DNA of 64,000 nucleotides from Pedobacter ginsengisoli (GCF_030244015.1 NZ_JASSYX010000003.1:682001-746000); one strand, 5' to 3'; positions 8,259 through 17,668 are shown, counted from the stretch's first letter. The notes: generated from the letters alone by a model not told the origin. Translations and numbers: made by a program.

Positions 8259-9467
8259 ATGAAAGTAAATAGCGGCCATTTAACCTATTGCACCAATATC
8301 CATCCCGGCAGGAACTGGACAGAAGATTTTGAGCAATTACAAAAGAATTTCCCGCAGATCAGACAGGCTGTATCGCCTGACCAGCCAATGGGCCTTGGCC
8401 TGAGACTGTCCAATGAAGCAAGTCTGGCATTGAGCGAACAAACGACGCTCGATGAATTCAAACAATGGCTGAAAGAAAACGATACTTACGTTTTCACCAT
8501 GAACGGTTTCCCTTACGGAGAATTTCACCGTACGGTGGTCAAAGCAGATGTACACACCCCAGGCTGGACAAGCGATGCACGCAAAACATACACCATCAGG
8601 CTGTTCCGCATCCTGGAACAATTGCTGCCTGAGGGAATGGACGGAGGCATATCTACCAACCCGCTCGGATACCGGCACTGGTATACTACCGCAGAAACGC
8701 TGAATGAAGCCAGGAAAACAGGAACCCTGAACGTAATCGAGGTGGTAAAGGAACTGATCCGTATCAGCAACGATACCGGTAAAGTATTGCACCTTGATAT
8801 TGAGCCTGAACCCGATGGGATGATGGAGACCGGAAGAGAATTCATCGACTGGTTTGAGGGTGACCTGCTAAGCCTGGGCATCCCTGAGATCAGCAATGCA
8901 TTCGACCTCAACGATACTGAAGCCGAAGCTCTGATCAGAAAACATGTCAACCTTTGCTATGATGTCTGTCACTTTGCGATAGGCTACGAACCTCATGAAG
9001 AGATTCTAAATGAGCTGGCCACAAAAAACATAAGCGTCGGAAAGATCCAGATCAGCGCGGCGCTAAAAGCGGACCTGCAAAAATCACCTGAAGAAAAACC
9101 ACTCATCAAAAAAGCGTTTGACATTTTTAATGAACCCGTTTACCTCCACCAGGTAGTGGCCAGACAAAAAGACGGCAATCTTTTGCGCTATCTTGACCTT
9201 CCGGAAGCATTGGACGATTTTGAAAACGAAACTGTACAGGAATGGAGAGCCCATTTTCATGTCCCTATATCCATTAAAGAGATCGGCCTCCTTTCAACTA
9301 CACAGGAAGACATCATTACGGTGCTGAACCTTCAAAAAAACAAGCCGTTTACCAATCACATGGAGGTCGAAACTTATACCTGGGAAGTTTTGCCGGAGCA
9401 GATCAAACTTCCGATCACCGAGTCGATCAGCAAGGAGCTGGACTGGGTGATCAAACAACTGGCATAA
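8259..9467 (+). CDS. eboE: EboE, metabolite traffic protein
   Basis: A 402-residue protein resembling sugar isomerase/AP-endonuclease-2 TIM barrels. Possible metal-binding positions are the acidic LDIEPEPDG motif (about 171-179) and CYDVCHFAIGYE (about 230-241), which are placed as in that fold. No signal peptide. It follows eboD by one base, indicating tight coupling. Work on cyanobacterial ebo clusters links the set to moving scytonemin precursors to the periplasm; the individual role of EboE is unknown. Confidence 0.88.
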   Translation: MKVNSGHLTYCTNIHPGRNWTEDFEQLQKNFPQIRQAVSPDQPMGLGLRLSNEASLALSEQTTLDEFKQWLKENDTYVFTMNGFPYGEFHRTVVKADVHTPGWTSDARKTYTIRLFRILEQLLPEGMDGGISTNPLGYRHWYTTAETLNEARKTGTLNVIEVVKELIRISNDTGKVLHLDIEPEPDGMMETGREFIDWFEGDLLSLGIPEISNAFDLNDTEAEALIRKHVNLCYDVCHFAIGYEPHEEILNELATKNISVGKIQISAALKADLQKSPEEKPLIKKAFDIFNEPVYLHQVVARQKDGNLLRYLDLPEALDDFENETVQEWRAHFHVPISIKEIGLLSTTQEDIITVLNLQKNKPFTNHMEVETYTWEVLPEQIKLPITESISKELDWVIKQLA

Positions 9468-9486
9468 TACCAAATACCCATTCAAG

Positions 9487-10842
9487 ATGAAGAAAACTGT
9501 AGTTATAGATGTTGTTGGCCTGTCCTCAAACCTGATTGGGGCCCATACCCCATTCCTGGAAAGATACACCAAAGCAAAAAACCTTCATACCATAGCTCCT
9601 ATGCTGCCTGCGGTCACTACTGCTGTGCAGTCTACTTATCTGACCGGAGCAACACCGTCTGAACATGGCATTGTGGGCAATGGCTGGTATGACCATACCG
9701 ATGCAGAAGTTAAATTCTGGAAGCAGTCCAACAAACTGGTACTGGCCGACAAGATCTGGGATAAAGCCAAAAAAGAAGACCCTAATTTTACCTGCTCCAA
9801 TATGTTTTGGTGGTACAACATGTATTCCAACGCAGATTATTCGGTAACACCGAGGCCAAACTACCTGGCCGATGGCAGAAAAATGCCCGACTGCTACTCA
9901 GAACCCGCAGAACTCAGAGATACCCTCCAAGATAAGCTGGGCCAGTTTCCGCTTTTCCAGTTCTGGGGACCCGGAGCAAACATCAAATCCACCAAATGGA
10001 TTGCCGATGCCGCCGTTATCACAGACGAACTCTACAACCCTACCCTGACACTTATCTATTTGCCGCACCTGGATTACTGCCTGCAAAAATTCGGACACGA
10101 CTTTAGTAAGATCAGCAAAGAGCTGGGTGAAGTGGACGAAGTGGTCAAAGACCTTGTAGCCCATTACGAAAAACAGGGTGCCAACATCATTATATTATCT
10201 GAATATGGTATCGTCCCAGTTAGTCAGCCGATACACCTAAACCGCATTTTCAGACAAAACAAGCTGCTTCAGATCCGCATTGAACGTGGCCTGGAACTTC
10301 TGGACGCAGGCGCTTCAAAAGCCTTCGCAGTTGCCGATCATCAGGTGGCGCATATTTACATCAACGACGCGTCCGTAAAAAACCAGGTAAAAAACATCCT
10401 TGAAAAAACACCGGGTATAGCCCTGATCCTAGACGAAGCAGGCAAGAAAGAATATGGAATAGACCATGCCAGAGCAGGTGATTTCGTCGTTGTTGCCAAA
10501 CCTGAAAGCTGGTTTACCTATTACTTCTGGCTGGACGATGCCGTAGCGCCGGATTATGCGCGCTGTGTAGACATCCATAAAAAGCCGGGCTATGATCCCG
10601 TGGAAATGTTCATGTCTTCCAAACCACGCGCCGCCTACAAGCTGCTCCGCAAGAAAGCTGGTTTCCGGTACGTGATGGATGTCATTCCTTTGGATGCCAC
10701 ACTCATTGGCGGTTCTCACGGCAGTGTCGATACGCCAAAGGAATTTCACCCGGTACTGATCACCGACCCTGCGTTAAATGCTGAAGACAAAAAAGCCACG
10801 GACGTTTACGAGGTGATCTGGAAAGCGCTGACAAAAGCATAA
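9487..10842 (+). CDS. eboF: EboF, nucleotide pyrophosphatase/phosphodiesterase-like protein
   Basis: Member of the alkaline phosphatase superfamily, NPP branch, 451 residues. Visible features: metal ligand D8 (VVIDVVG), likely nucleophile T44 in PAVTTAVQST, H60 (PSEHGIVGN), a later LPHLDYCLQKFGHD motif with Asp and His ligands, and a final GGSHG near 412. It has no signal peptide, so it probably acts in the cytoplasm on a phosphorylated or nucleotide-linked intermediate. Last clear gene of the operon; its stop codon overlaps the ATG of a 26-codon frame. Confidence 0.88.
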   Translation: MKKTVVIDVVGLSSNLIGAHTPFLERYTKAKNLHTIAPMLPAVTTAVQSTYLTGATPSEHGIVGNGWYDHTDAEVKFWKQSNKLVLADKIWDKAKKEDPNFTCSNMFWWYNMYSNADYSVTPRPNYLADGRKMPDCYSEPAELRDTLQDKLGQFPLFQFWGPGANIKSTKWIADAAVITDELYNPTLTLIYLPHLDYCLQKFGHDFSKISKELGEVDEVVKDLVAHYEKQGANIIILSEYGIVPVSQPIHLNRIFRQNKLLQIRIERGLELLDAGASKAFAVADHQVAHIYINDASVKNQVKNILEKTPGIALILDEAGKKEYGIDHARAGDFVVVAKPESWFTYYFWLDDAVAPDYARCVDIHKKPGYDPVEMFMSSKPRAAYKLLRKKAGFRYVMDVIPLDATLIGGSHGSVDTPKEFHPVLITDPALNAEDKKATDVYEVIWKALTKA

Positions 10843-10922
10843 TGTATGCCGTGCTCCTGGCACTGCATTCCCTTGTCAGCCAGCTGGTGCTGCTATGCCT
10901 GCTTTTTGCAGTTTTTTTCTGA
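10842..10922 (+). CDS. Possible 26-residue hydrophobic peptide coupled to eboF
   Basis: ATG at 10842 overlaps the eboF stop in a TAATG arrangement typical of translational coupling. The frame runs 26 codons to TGA. Nearly all residues are hydrophobic (Ala, Val, Leu, Cys, Phe) with no charged residue except one His, enough for one membrane span. No homologue is known to me. Chance is possible for such a short frame; conservation of the TAATG and hydrophobicity in relatives would decide. Confidence 0.25.
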   Translation: MYAVLLALHSLVSQLVLLCLLFAVFF

Positions 10923-10991
10923 TAAACCACTGTTAACTCCTTTCCTCCGCCATTCTCCGCTATTTCTGCGCTAAATCACCGCATCAGCACC

Positions 10992-11010
10992 GCTAAAAGT
11001 ACTTTTTAGC
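10992..11010. promoter_or_regulatory. Hairpin after the ebo operon
   Basis: GCTAAAA (10992-10998), spacer GTACT and TTTTAGC (11004-11010) form a perfect 7-bp inverted repeat in an otherwise gene-free 148 bp. There is no T-run after the right arm, so it is either a weak terminator, whose left half could act on either strand, or an operator for the DUF1801 gene. Confidence 0.35.
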
Positions 11011-11070
11011 GCAGAACTACCGCAGCAGGTACGGAATAAGTGCGCAACTTTTCATAACTTAGTTATCAGC

Positions 11071-11466
11071 ATGATAAATAAAGATATACAGATATATAAC
11101 GATTCGCAGTCAGCAGGTGACCAGGAAATCTGCGATACACTTTCCAGAGAAATCGACAAACATCTGCCTGACGCAGAAAATAAAATCTGGCATGCACACC
11201 CGGTCTGGTTTTTAGATGGAAACCCTATAGTCGGGTATAGCAGGTTGAAGGCGGGTATCCGTTTGATGTTCTGGAGCGGAGCGGATTTTGGGGAGGAGCA
11301 GCTGAAAATAAATACGGGAAAATTTAAAGACGCATCTATCGGATACAGCTCTGTAAATGAAGTCAATCCAAAAGATCTCGAACGCTGGATAGCCAAATCC
11401 AGAGAAATACAATGGGACTACAAAAATATTGTGAAGAGAAAAGGAGTGCTGGAACGTTTAAAATAA
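11071..11466 (+). CDS. DUF1801 (YdhG-like) protein
   Basis: A 131-residue cytosolic protein with the DUF1801 pattern: HPVWFLDGNPIVGYSRLKAGIRLMFWSGA in the middle and a basic C-terminal helix (residues 110-131). The alpha/beta fold is frataxin-like and small; no catalytic role is established. It lies between the ebo operon and the phospholipase gene, with its own intergenic region on each side. Confidence 0.75.
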   Translation: MINKDIQIYNDSQSAGDQEICDTLSREIDKHLPDAENKIWHAHPVWFLDGNPIVGYSRLKAGIRLMFWSGADFGEEQLKINTGKFKDASIGYSSVNEVNPKDLERWIAKSREIQWDYKNIVKRKGVLERLK

Positions 11467-11516
11467 AATCCCATCTTTAAGTCCCGATTTATTCCTTAAC
11501 ACACCCCCTGTCCTGT

Positions 11517-13892
11517 ATGGATTCAAGAAGAGAGTTTTTAAAAAAAGCTGCATTACTATCCGGCGCGGCCGGCCTGCCAAATGTGATCCCGATGTCTGTT
11601 CAAAAGGCAATGGCCATTAGCGCAGATCCCGGCAGCACTTTTTACGATGCGGAACATGTAGTGATCCTGATGCAGGAGAACCGTTCCTTTGACCATATGT
11701 TTGGCAAAATGAAGGGTGTGCGTGGTTTTAACGATCCAAGAACCTATACCCAGCCCGACAAAAATAAGGTATGGCTGCAAAAAGATGCCGAAGGCAACAC
11801 TTATGCCCCCTTTCACATTGACATCAATAGGACCAGGATCACCTGGCAGGGCGGGCTGCCCCATTCATGGAACGATCAGCTGGCTGCCCGAAACGGGGGA
11901 AAATATGACAAATGGGTACCGGTAAAGTCGCTGATGTGCATGGGATATTATGACCGTAAAGACGTGCCCTTTTATTATGCCATGGCCGATGCCTTTACGA
12001 TCTGCGACCATAATTTTTGCTCTTCTCTTACTGGAACAACCCCCAACCGGCTGTTTATGTGGACAGGCAACATCAGGCCTGAGCTGAACGGCACATCCGT
12101 AGCTGCCGTCAACAATTCACAGGCCGAGTCCCGCGATGACGTGTATGTAGACTGGGAAACTTTTCCTGAAGTGCTTGAAGACAATGGCATCAGCTGGAAG
12201 ATTTACCAGAACGAGATCTGGACGAGTGATCTGCAGGGTGACACGGTAGACGACTGGCTGGGCAATTATGGCGACAATGCCATAGAATATGTGAAGCGGT
12301 ATAATGTCAGGCTATCGGCCTGGTTTAGAAAACACGGCGATCCAAAGAAAAAACTAACAGCAAAAGAGGTTAGAGAGAAGTATGAGGCCCTGACGGCGAG
12401 AGAGAAAAATCTGATAGATAAAGCCTTTGCCACCAATATCAATGCACCTTTCGATTACCTGGAGCTCGCACCGTTTAACTATACGGATGACCAGGGCCAA
12501 AAACAAAGCCTGAACATTCCCAAAAATGACATCTTCTACCAGTTCAGGGAAGATGTGGATAAGGGCAGGCTGCCCGCTGTATCCTGGCTGGTGGCCCCGC
12601 AGCGTTTTTCCGACCATACCAGTTCTCCGCTCTATGGAACCTGGTATGTTTCTGAAACGATAGACATTCTTACAAAAAATCCTGAAGTATGGAAAAAGAC
12701 AATCTTTATCCTGACCTATGATGAGAATGACGGTTATTTTGACCACATCCCGCCTTATGTGGTGCCCAAACCCGGAGACACGGACAGCGGAAAGGTTTCA
12801 CATGGTATGGATACGGCCGCAGATTACGAAACAAATAAAGACAGTCCTATTGGTCTTGGCTACCGCGTGCCGATGCTGATTGCCTCGCCCTGGAGCAAGG
12901 GTGGTTATGTCAACTCACAGGTCTGCGATCATACCTCTACGATCATGTTCCTGGAAAATTTCCTGAGCAAAAAAACAGGCAAGAAGATCAGGAGCAATAT
13001 GATCAGCAGCTGGCGCCGTGCCATCTGCGGCGACCTGACCTCAGCTTTCCGGCCCGCTCATGCGGAAGCTACGGGTATGCCGCCGCTTCCGGACCGAGAT
13101 GAAGTGGTTACAGGTATACAGAATGCAAAGAACAAGCCGCCGCAGTTAAAGCCTGATCCACTTTCTGCCAGGGAAATAGATAAGATCAACAGCTTTCATC
13201 CTTTTCAGAAGGGTGCATCCACCTTTATGCCGCAACAGGAAAGCGGCACCAGGAGAGCCTGTGCACTGGGTTATCGTCTTTCTGCAGATTGCTGGCTTGA
13301 TCCGGCAAAAAAAGAGGTGGTCATTCATCTCTCAACAGGAAGTACCGGACATTTGCGGCCTATGCCTCTTGGCGCTCCGTTCAGTGTTTATACGCCGGAA
13401 CTCTTCCGGAACGCGGCAGGAAAAACATGGTCTTATGCTGTGGCAGCGGGGGACAGGCTGGCTGACCATTTTAGTCTTCAGGATTTTGAAGGAAGCCGTT
13501 ACCACCTTTGTGTAAACGGACCAAATGGATTTTTCCGCAGGTTTAAAGGCTCGGCAGAGGATCCGGGCCTGAGGATCATCTGCGCGTATCAGCCTAGGTT
13601 TCTTGGCGCTGGATCTTCGGGAAATCTGAAAGTGTACTTTGAGAATGACGGGGACACCCCTCTGGAAATACTGATTGCTGACGATGTATATCAAAATATC
13701 AGACCAGTCTCCGTTAAAATACCGTCCAAAGGCAGTAAAAGTCTAATTATTGACCTGAAGAAAAGCCAGGGTTGGTACGATTTAAAAATATCTGTAAAAG
13801 GAAACGAAGGCTATCTGAGGCAATACGCCGGACATGCGGAAAAAGACGGCGAAGACTCAGTTACTGATCCGTATATGGGCGGGATAGTTTAG
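11517..13892 (+). CDS. Tat-exported phosphocholine-specific phospholipase C
   Basis: Non-haemolytic-type phospholipase C, 791 residues; the family cleaves phosphatidylcholine or sphingomyelin to phosphocholine and a lipid. The N-terminus has a Tat signal (SRREFLKKAALLSG). The phosphoesterase domain (about 43-500) contains the family motif MQENRSFDHMFG near 52-63 and later DENDGYFDHIPP near 403-414. Two C-terminal beta domains (about 590-680 and 690-780) are the usual phospholipase C C-terminal repeats. It converges with and overlaps the next minus-strand gene by four bases. Could serve phosphate or choline scavenging; the substrate is inferred from the family. Confidence 0.92.
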   Translation: MDSRREFLKKAALLSGAAGLPNVIPMSVQKAMAISADPGSTFYDAEHVVILMQENRSFDHMFGKMKGVRGFNDPRTYTQPDKNKVWLQKDAEGNTYAPFHIDINRTRITWQGGLPHSWNDQLAARNGGKYDKWVPVKSLMCMGYYDRKDVPFYYAMADAFTICDHNFCSSLTGTTPNRLFMWTGNIRPELNGTSVAAVNNSQAESRDDVYVDWETFPEVLEDNGISWKIYQNEIWTSDLQGDTVDDWLGNYGDNAIEYVKRYNVRLSAWFRKHGDPKKKLTAKEVREKYEALTAREKNLIDKAFATNINAPFDYLELAPFNYTDDQGQKQSLNIPKNDIFYQFREDVDKGRLPAVSWLVAPQRFSDHTSSPLYGTWYVSETIDILTKNPEVWKKTIFILTYDENDGYFDHIPPYVVPKPGDTDSGKVSHGMDTAADYETNKDSPIGLGYRVPMLIASPWSKGGYVNSQVCDHTSTIMFLENFLSKKTGKKIRSNMISSWRRAICGDLTSAFRPAHAEATGMPPLPDRDEVVTGIQNAKNKPPQLKPDPLSAREIDKINSFHPFQKGASTFMPQQESGTRRACALGYRLSADCWLDPAKKEVVIHLSTGSTGHLRPMPLGAPFSVYTPELFRNAAGKTWSYAVAAGDRLADHFSLQDFEGSRYHLCVNGPNGFFRRFKGSAEDPGLRIICAYQPRFLGAGSSGNLKVYFENDGDTPLEILIADDVYQNIRPVSVKIPSKGSKSLIIDLKKSQGWYDLKISVKGNEGYLRQYAGHAEKDGEDSVTDPYMGGIV

Positions 13893-14125
13893 TTTTCTTC
13901 CTGTTTTTCAGGATCAAGCTCAACACAGCCTTCCTTGTCTTTTTTAGCAAAAAGAATAGGATAAAGGAACATCAATGCCCCGGCTACAAAGAAAATACCG
14001 GCGAGTGTCAGCATCAGGTTGCTGGACGGCGCTCTGTTTTCACTCATTATCCGATAAGCAACCAAGGCCCCTACTCCGAGTATAAAGGCTATCACAGCTT
14101 TTTGAAGTTTTAATCTTTTGATCAT
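13889..14125 (-). CDS. Small two-span membrane protein, unknown
   Basis: A 78-residue protein with two hydrophobic segments (about 9-25 and 37-58) and a charged C-terminal tail rich in Lys and Glu. No family recognised. Its stop region overlaps the end of the phospholipase gene by four bases, convergently. Confidence 0.65.
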   Translation of the reverse strand: MIKRLKLQKAVIAFILGVGALVAYRIMSENRAPSSNLMLTLAGIFFVAGALMFLYPILFAKKDKEGCVELDPEKQEEN

Positions 14126-14557
14126 TGTGTTGCCTGTTAAGTAAAAACTACCAGTTATTTAACAAAAATCAATCCATAATATATACAATATCAATTCTGG
14201 TTTTTGTAAACACACATCAGTATGCTAAAAAACTGAGGGGCAAGCAGGAGCGTGAAACTCGTGTTTGCCCCCTCGTCTATGTTGTGCCTGCCCTACGCGG
14301 ATCACCCGCTCACAGGACTTTTTTTCAGAATTGAGCAGTTCTTTTATTAGTAACAATTTAGCCATTCTGAAAGTTTTAAACGCAATAAACTTTTAAACAA
14401 TTCCACATCATGTGAACAATATCATCCTGAGTTATTTCTTTCACGTATAATAATTTTGCTATTTCAGTTTTTGAGACGGCGTGTTCTACCGGATGATTTT
14501 TTAACTCCTGAAAATTAATGTTTTTCAGGCACATATCTATTCATTAAATTTACCCGC
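14126..14557. other. Gene-poor stretch with an imperfect hairpin
   Basis: These 432 bases hold no convincing gene. A 69-codon frame on plus starts with TTG and looks non-coding. An imperfect hairpin at 14235-14274 pairs GAGGGGCAA with TTTGCCCCCTC around a loop of about 20 bases. The part nearest the acetyltransferase is AT-rich and probably contains its promoter, though no full TAnnTTTG box was found. Confidence 0.5.
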
Positions 14558-15175
14558 ATGGACATGCCTGTTTTGCAAGGAAAATTTATAAAACTCGAAC
14601 CGCTTGGTCTTGATCACGCCGATAGCCTGGCTGAAGCGTCGGCTGGCAATGAAGTTTTATATAAATGGACCCCGGTCCCACAGGGTAAAGCCGCCGCTGT
14701 CAATTACATCAAAACAGCTATTGCGATGAGAGATGCCGGAACCTCGATGCCATTCGCTATTGTAGGCCAGCAAGACGGACTTTTTAAAGGATCGACCCGC
14801 TTCTGGAACATGGAATACTGGCCATGGCCGGAGGGCCATCCCAGGTTTGCAAATAAAGCCCCGGATGCTTGTGAGATCGGCCATACCTGGCTAACGCGAT
14901 CGGCGACAAGGACAGGCATCAATACAGAAGCCAAATTATTGCTGCTTACCCATGCCTTTGAAATATGGGGGGTACTCCGTGTTTGTCTGCATACAGATGT
15001 GCGCAATGAGCGATCAAGGGCCGCAATCGAGCGCATCGGCGGCAAGCTGGAAGGGATACTCAGGGCACATAAAATGAGTACTGACTTCGTCCCAAGAGAT
15101 TCTGCCCGGTATTCTGTCTTAATCGATGAATGGCCCCTTGTAAGAGAAAAGCTGACTGCATTGTTAAACAGGTAA
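14558..15175 (+). CDS. GNAT-family acetyltransferase, RimJ-like
   Basis: A 205-residue acetyltransferase of the GNAT superfamily, transferring acetyl from acetyl-CoA to an amine. It follows the RimJ/RimL pattern: N-terminal LQGKFIKLEPLGLDHADSL, central EIGHTWL, the acetyl-CoA pyrophosphate-binding region TGINTEAK (about 125-132) and DVRNERSRAAIERIGGKLEG (about 148-167). The start could also be the ATG two codons later. Substrate unknown: ribosomal protein N-terminus or small amine. It stands alone on plus between minus-strand genes. Confidence 0.82.
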   Translation: MDMPVLQGKFIKLEPLGLDHADSLAEASAGNEVLYKWTPVPQGKAAAVNYIKTAIAMRDAGTSMPFAIVGQQDGLFKGSTRFWNMEYWPWPEGHPRFANKAPDACEIGHTWLTRSATRTGINTEAKLLLLTHAFEIWGVLRVCLHTDVRNERSRAAIERIGGKLEGILRAHKMSTDFVPRDSARYSVLIDEWPLVREKLTALLNR

Positions 15176-15208
15176 CTGTCATGTATCATCCCTCAATAGT
15201 TTCATAAC

Positions 15209-16882
15209 TTACCTGCTAAACCGCAATTTCTGATTCCGCTTTAATAAGACCTGTTCCAGTTTTTCGTAGCGCACATCCTGAACGGCAACCTGATCATCGA
15301 TAGCAAGTACTGCTGCTGCTGCGGCAGATTCCCCAAGAATCATAAATACCGGCTCCATTCTGGCGGAACCATAGGCGATGTGTGAACTGGACAAGCAGAC
15401 CGGGACCAGCAGATTTTTGCATTCAGATTTTTTTGGAACAATGGCACCGTATCCGATACTGTAAGGTCTCGGAGCCTTTACTCCGATGTCTCCTTCATTC
15501 TGCACAAATCCTTTGTCTGTCACATAGCGTTGGGTGTTGTGTGAATCCAGGGAATAAGAGCCCATCCCTATGGGCTTAAGCACTTCTTTTTTGCCCAGCA
15601 CTTCATTTTCAGTCATTACATAATCGCTTACCATCCTTCTGGCTTCTCTGATGTAAAGCTGGTGCGGCCAGTTACCGTTGTCTTTAAATTCATCTCTGGA
15701 AAGTCCCCAGGTCTTTAAGCGGTTTTGCAGATTTGCGGGTACCCTCGGATCTGTGATCATAAAGTAATACAGCCCTTTCTGATAATTTTCGTGTGCTTTA
15801 ATGATCTTCTTGCGCTGTGCGTAAGAGGCCTCGGGATAATCATAATTCATTCCGATATAGTCTGTACTGAAAGGGCCATGATTATTGGTATCTGTTTTTC
15901 GGTTGGGGATGTCATCAAATTTATCAAAAAGCTCATTCCAACCGCTTTGAAATACCCTGGCCAGCAGTTCATAATTTAACGGATCATAGCCATCAGGCTT
16001 AGGAAAAGCAACCCGGTTATCCGGATGATCGGTCAGGCACATCCTGAAGCAATAGGCCTGAAGTTTGTTGTCGCCTGAGCCGTTAATACCCGGTTTCTCA
16101 GCGGAAATACCTGCAAGCAGACCGCTTGCCGGATTCCCGGGAATTTTGTAAGGATCTACATCCTTTTTAAAATGATGCCCATGCTGAAATACTCCTGTTT
16201 GAATGCCATTCCATTCCTCGCCATATACTGCGCTCGCTTCGCGTCCAATGTGATAACTGACACCAGCAGCCGCCATCAGGTCTCCCTCATAAGTAGCATC
16301 AATGAACATCCTGCCTGTATAAATTTTTCCGCTCAGGGTTTTGATTGAAACAATCCGCCCGTTTTTCCTGACTACACCGTTCTTCCTGTTCAGCCATTCA
16401 TTTCTATAGACGGTGATCTTATTTTCTTTTATAAAATCCTCCATAATCTTTTCGGCAACATGCGGCTCAAAGATCCACATGGTACGCTCCTTTCCATCCA
16501 TGGCAGGTGTTCCCTGTCCTTTATTTCCGTATTCTTCTTTTTTTTGCCACATCCAGGCATCCTGTTGCTGATAATGCATATAAACCCGGTGATAAAACTC
16601 CCTGGACAAACCACCGATCACTTCCTTATTGCCTGTATCCGTAAAGCCCAGCCCGCCGGATGACAGCCCCCCAAGGTGCCGGTCAGGGCATACGATGATC
16701 ACTCGTTTACCGTCTTTAGCTGCCCTTACGGCAGCGGTTACTGCCGCAGAAGTCCCGCCATAAATGACAATGTCTGCTCTATAAGCAACAGGTGCGCGGG
16801 CAAAAGGCACTGCCCTGCTCTCCGCATAGATCAATATCAGCAGTAAAATGAGGAAGGGCCTGGTTGAAAAAGTGTTTGTCAT
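15209..16882 (-). CDS. Exported FAD-dependent oxidoreductase
   Basis: A 557-residue flavoprotein. A signal peptide is seen in the first 25 residues (hydrophobic PFLILLLILIYAESRA), followed by a Rossmann dinucleotide motif IVIYGGTSAAVTAAVRAA (about 39-56) and HLGGLSSGGLGFTDTGN. This pattern matches FAD_oxidored proteins often annotated as xanthan-lyase-like in Bacteroidota; many sit in polysaccharide utilisation regions, but no such genes flank it here. Substrate unknown. It converges with the GNAT gene, separated by 33 bases. Confidence 0.82.
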   Translation of the reverse strand: MTNTFSTRPFLILLLILIYAESRAVPFARAPVAYRADIVIYGGTSAAVTAAVRAAKDGKRVIIVCPDRHLGGLSSGGLGFTDTGNKEVIGGLSREFYHRVYMHYQQQDAWMWQKKEEYGNKGQGTPAMDGKERTMWIFEPHVAEKIMEDFIKENKITVYRNEWLNRKNGVVRKNGRIVSIKTLSGKIYTGRMFIDATYEGDLMAAAGVSYHIGREASAVYGEEWNGIQTGVFQHGHHFKKDVDPYKIPGNPASGLLAGISAEKPGINGSGDNKLQAYCFRMCLTDHPDNRVAFPKPDGYDPLNYELLARVFQSGWNELFDKFDDIPNRKTDTNNHGPFSTDYIGMNYDYPEASYAQRKKIIKAHENYQKGLYYFMITDPRVPANLQNRLKTWGLSRDEFKDNGNWPHQLYIREARRMVSDYVMTENEVLGKKEVLKPIGMGSYSLDSHNTQRYVTDKGFVQNEGDIGVKAPRPYSIGYGAIVPKKSECKNLLVPVCLSSSHIAYGSARMEPVFMILGESAAAAAVLAIDDQVAVQDVRYEKLEQVLLKRNQKLRFSR

Positions 16883-17251
16883 ATCGGGATTGTTTATAGA
16901 AGTGTTAATGTAATAATTATTGTTGATTTTTAAAGGGGTGCTATGTCAACACATTGCTGAATTTCGTACGCTGTACAATTTCCCCATCTCGTCGTTTCGT
17001 GTATTTAGGCGACATTTTTTTAATTGGCCTACCCTTTGCATTAACCAATATGTCCGGGGAGGAAATTTTATATAAAATGAGGGCAAAGTCGAGGGGGAGA
17101 GAAAGAGAGCTGTGAGGGTGAAATTCCGGGAACGGGGATGGATGTTGTTAGGGTTACATTCATCCCCACGGCCTGGAATTAAAGTCGTTAAATCAAATCT
17201 TTTGTAGCGTTTTAAAGGTTTGATACGTATTGGTATTAAAATCTAAATGCC
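16883..17251. other. Divergent intergenic region, 369 bp
   Basis: Control region between the minus-strand FAD oxidoreductase and the plus-strand lipoprotein. No open frame of note. A purine-rich stretch (about 17080-17130) and AT-rich ends are visible, but no strong hairpin and no perfect TAnnTTTG box. Presumably carries promoters in both directions. Confidence 0.4.
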
Positions 17252-17668
17252 ATGTACAAAGCCGCTTTGATATGCCTGTGCGCAGTCCTGTTTATAGCCT
17301 GTGATAAAAAAGACGCTTCAGAGTGTCCTGATTTAATCTGCACGGAGAGTTTTGCAATGGTAACTTTCAGCTTCACCAATAAAGATGGTGTCGGTGTGGG
17401 TATTAAAAATTACAGCGCGGTAAACCAAAGAACAGGTGATACCATTAAAACCGCCGGCATAGCAAGCCTTAGCCTCACACCGGGCACTTATGTGGTGGTG
17501 GATGACAATTATGTTAAAAAACTGTCAGAGGAAGGAGATGACATTAAGGTCTCCGGGACCCTTGAAGCCACCAATCAGACCAAAACGGCAATTCTAAAAG
17601 TTTCCGGTGGTAAATGTGCCTGCCACATCGAAAAAATATCTGGCCCTGAGAAGGTTGCATTTGACTAG
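17252..17668 (+). CDS. Small lipoprotein, unknown
   Basis: A 138-residue protein with a lipoprotein signal (ALICLCAVLFIAC, Cys at about 17). The mature part has Cys residues at ECPDLIC and CAC near the end, which could form disulfides, and a beta-rich domain resembling carboxypeptidase-regulatory-like or other Ig-like folds (GVGVGIKNYSAVN, SLTPGTYVVVDDNY). No known function. Followed after about 110 bases by ileS, which seems to have its own promoter. Confidence 0.65.
   Translation: MYKAALICLCAVLFIACDKKDASECPDLICTESFAMVTFSFTNKDGVGVGIKNYSAVNQRTGDTIKTAGIASLSLTPGTYVVVDDNYVKKLSEEGDDIKVSGTLEATNQTKTAILKVSGGKCACHIEKISGPEKVAFD

Noticed and set aside
11052..11412. Minus-strand frames over the DUF1801 gene
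   Set aside because: The plus-strand frame has a recognisable DUF1801 pattern; the antisense frames do not resemble any family.
14125..14334. 69-residue frame on plus
   Set aside because: TTG start overlapping the start of the opposite gene, no recognisable domain, composition like non-coding DNA.
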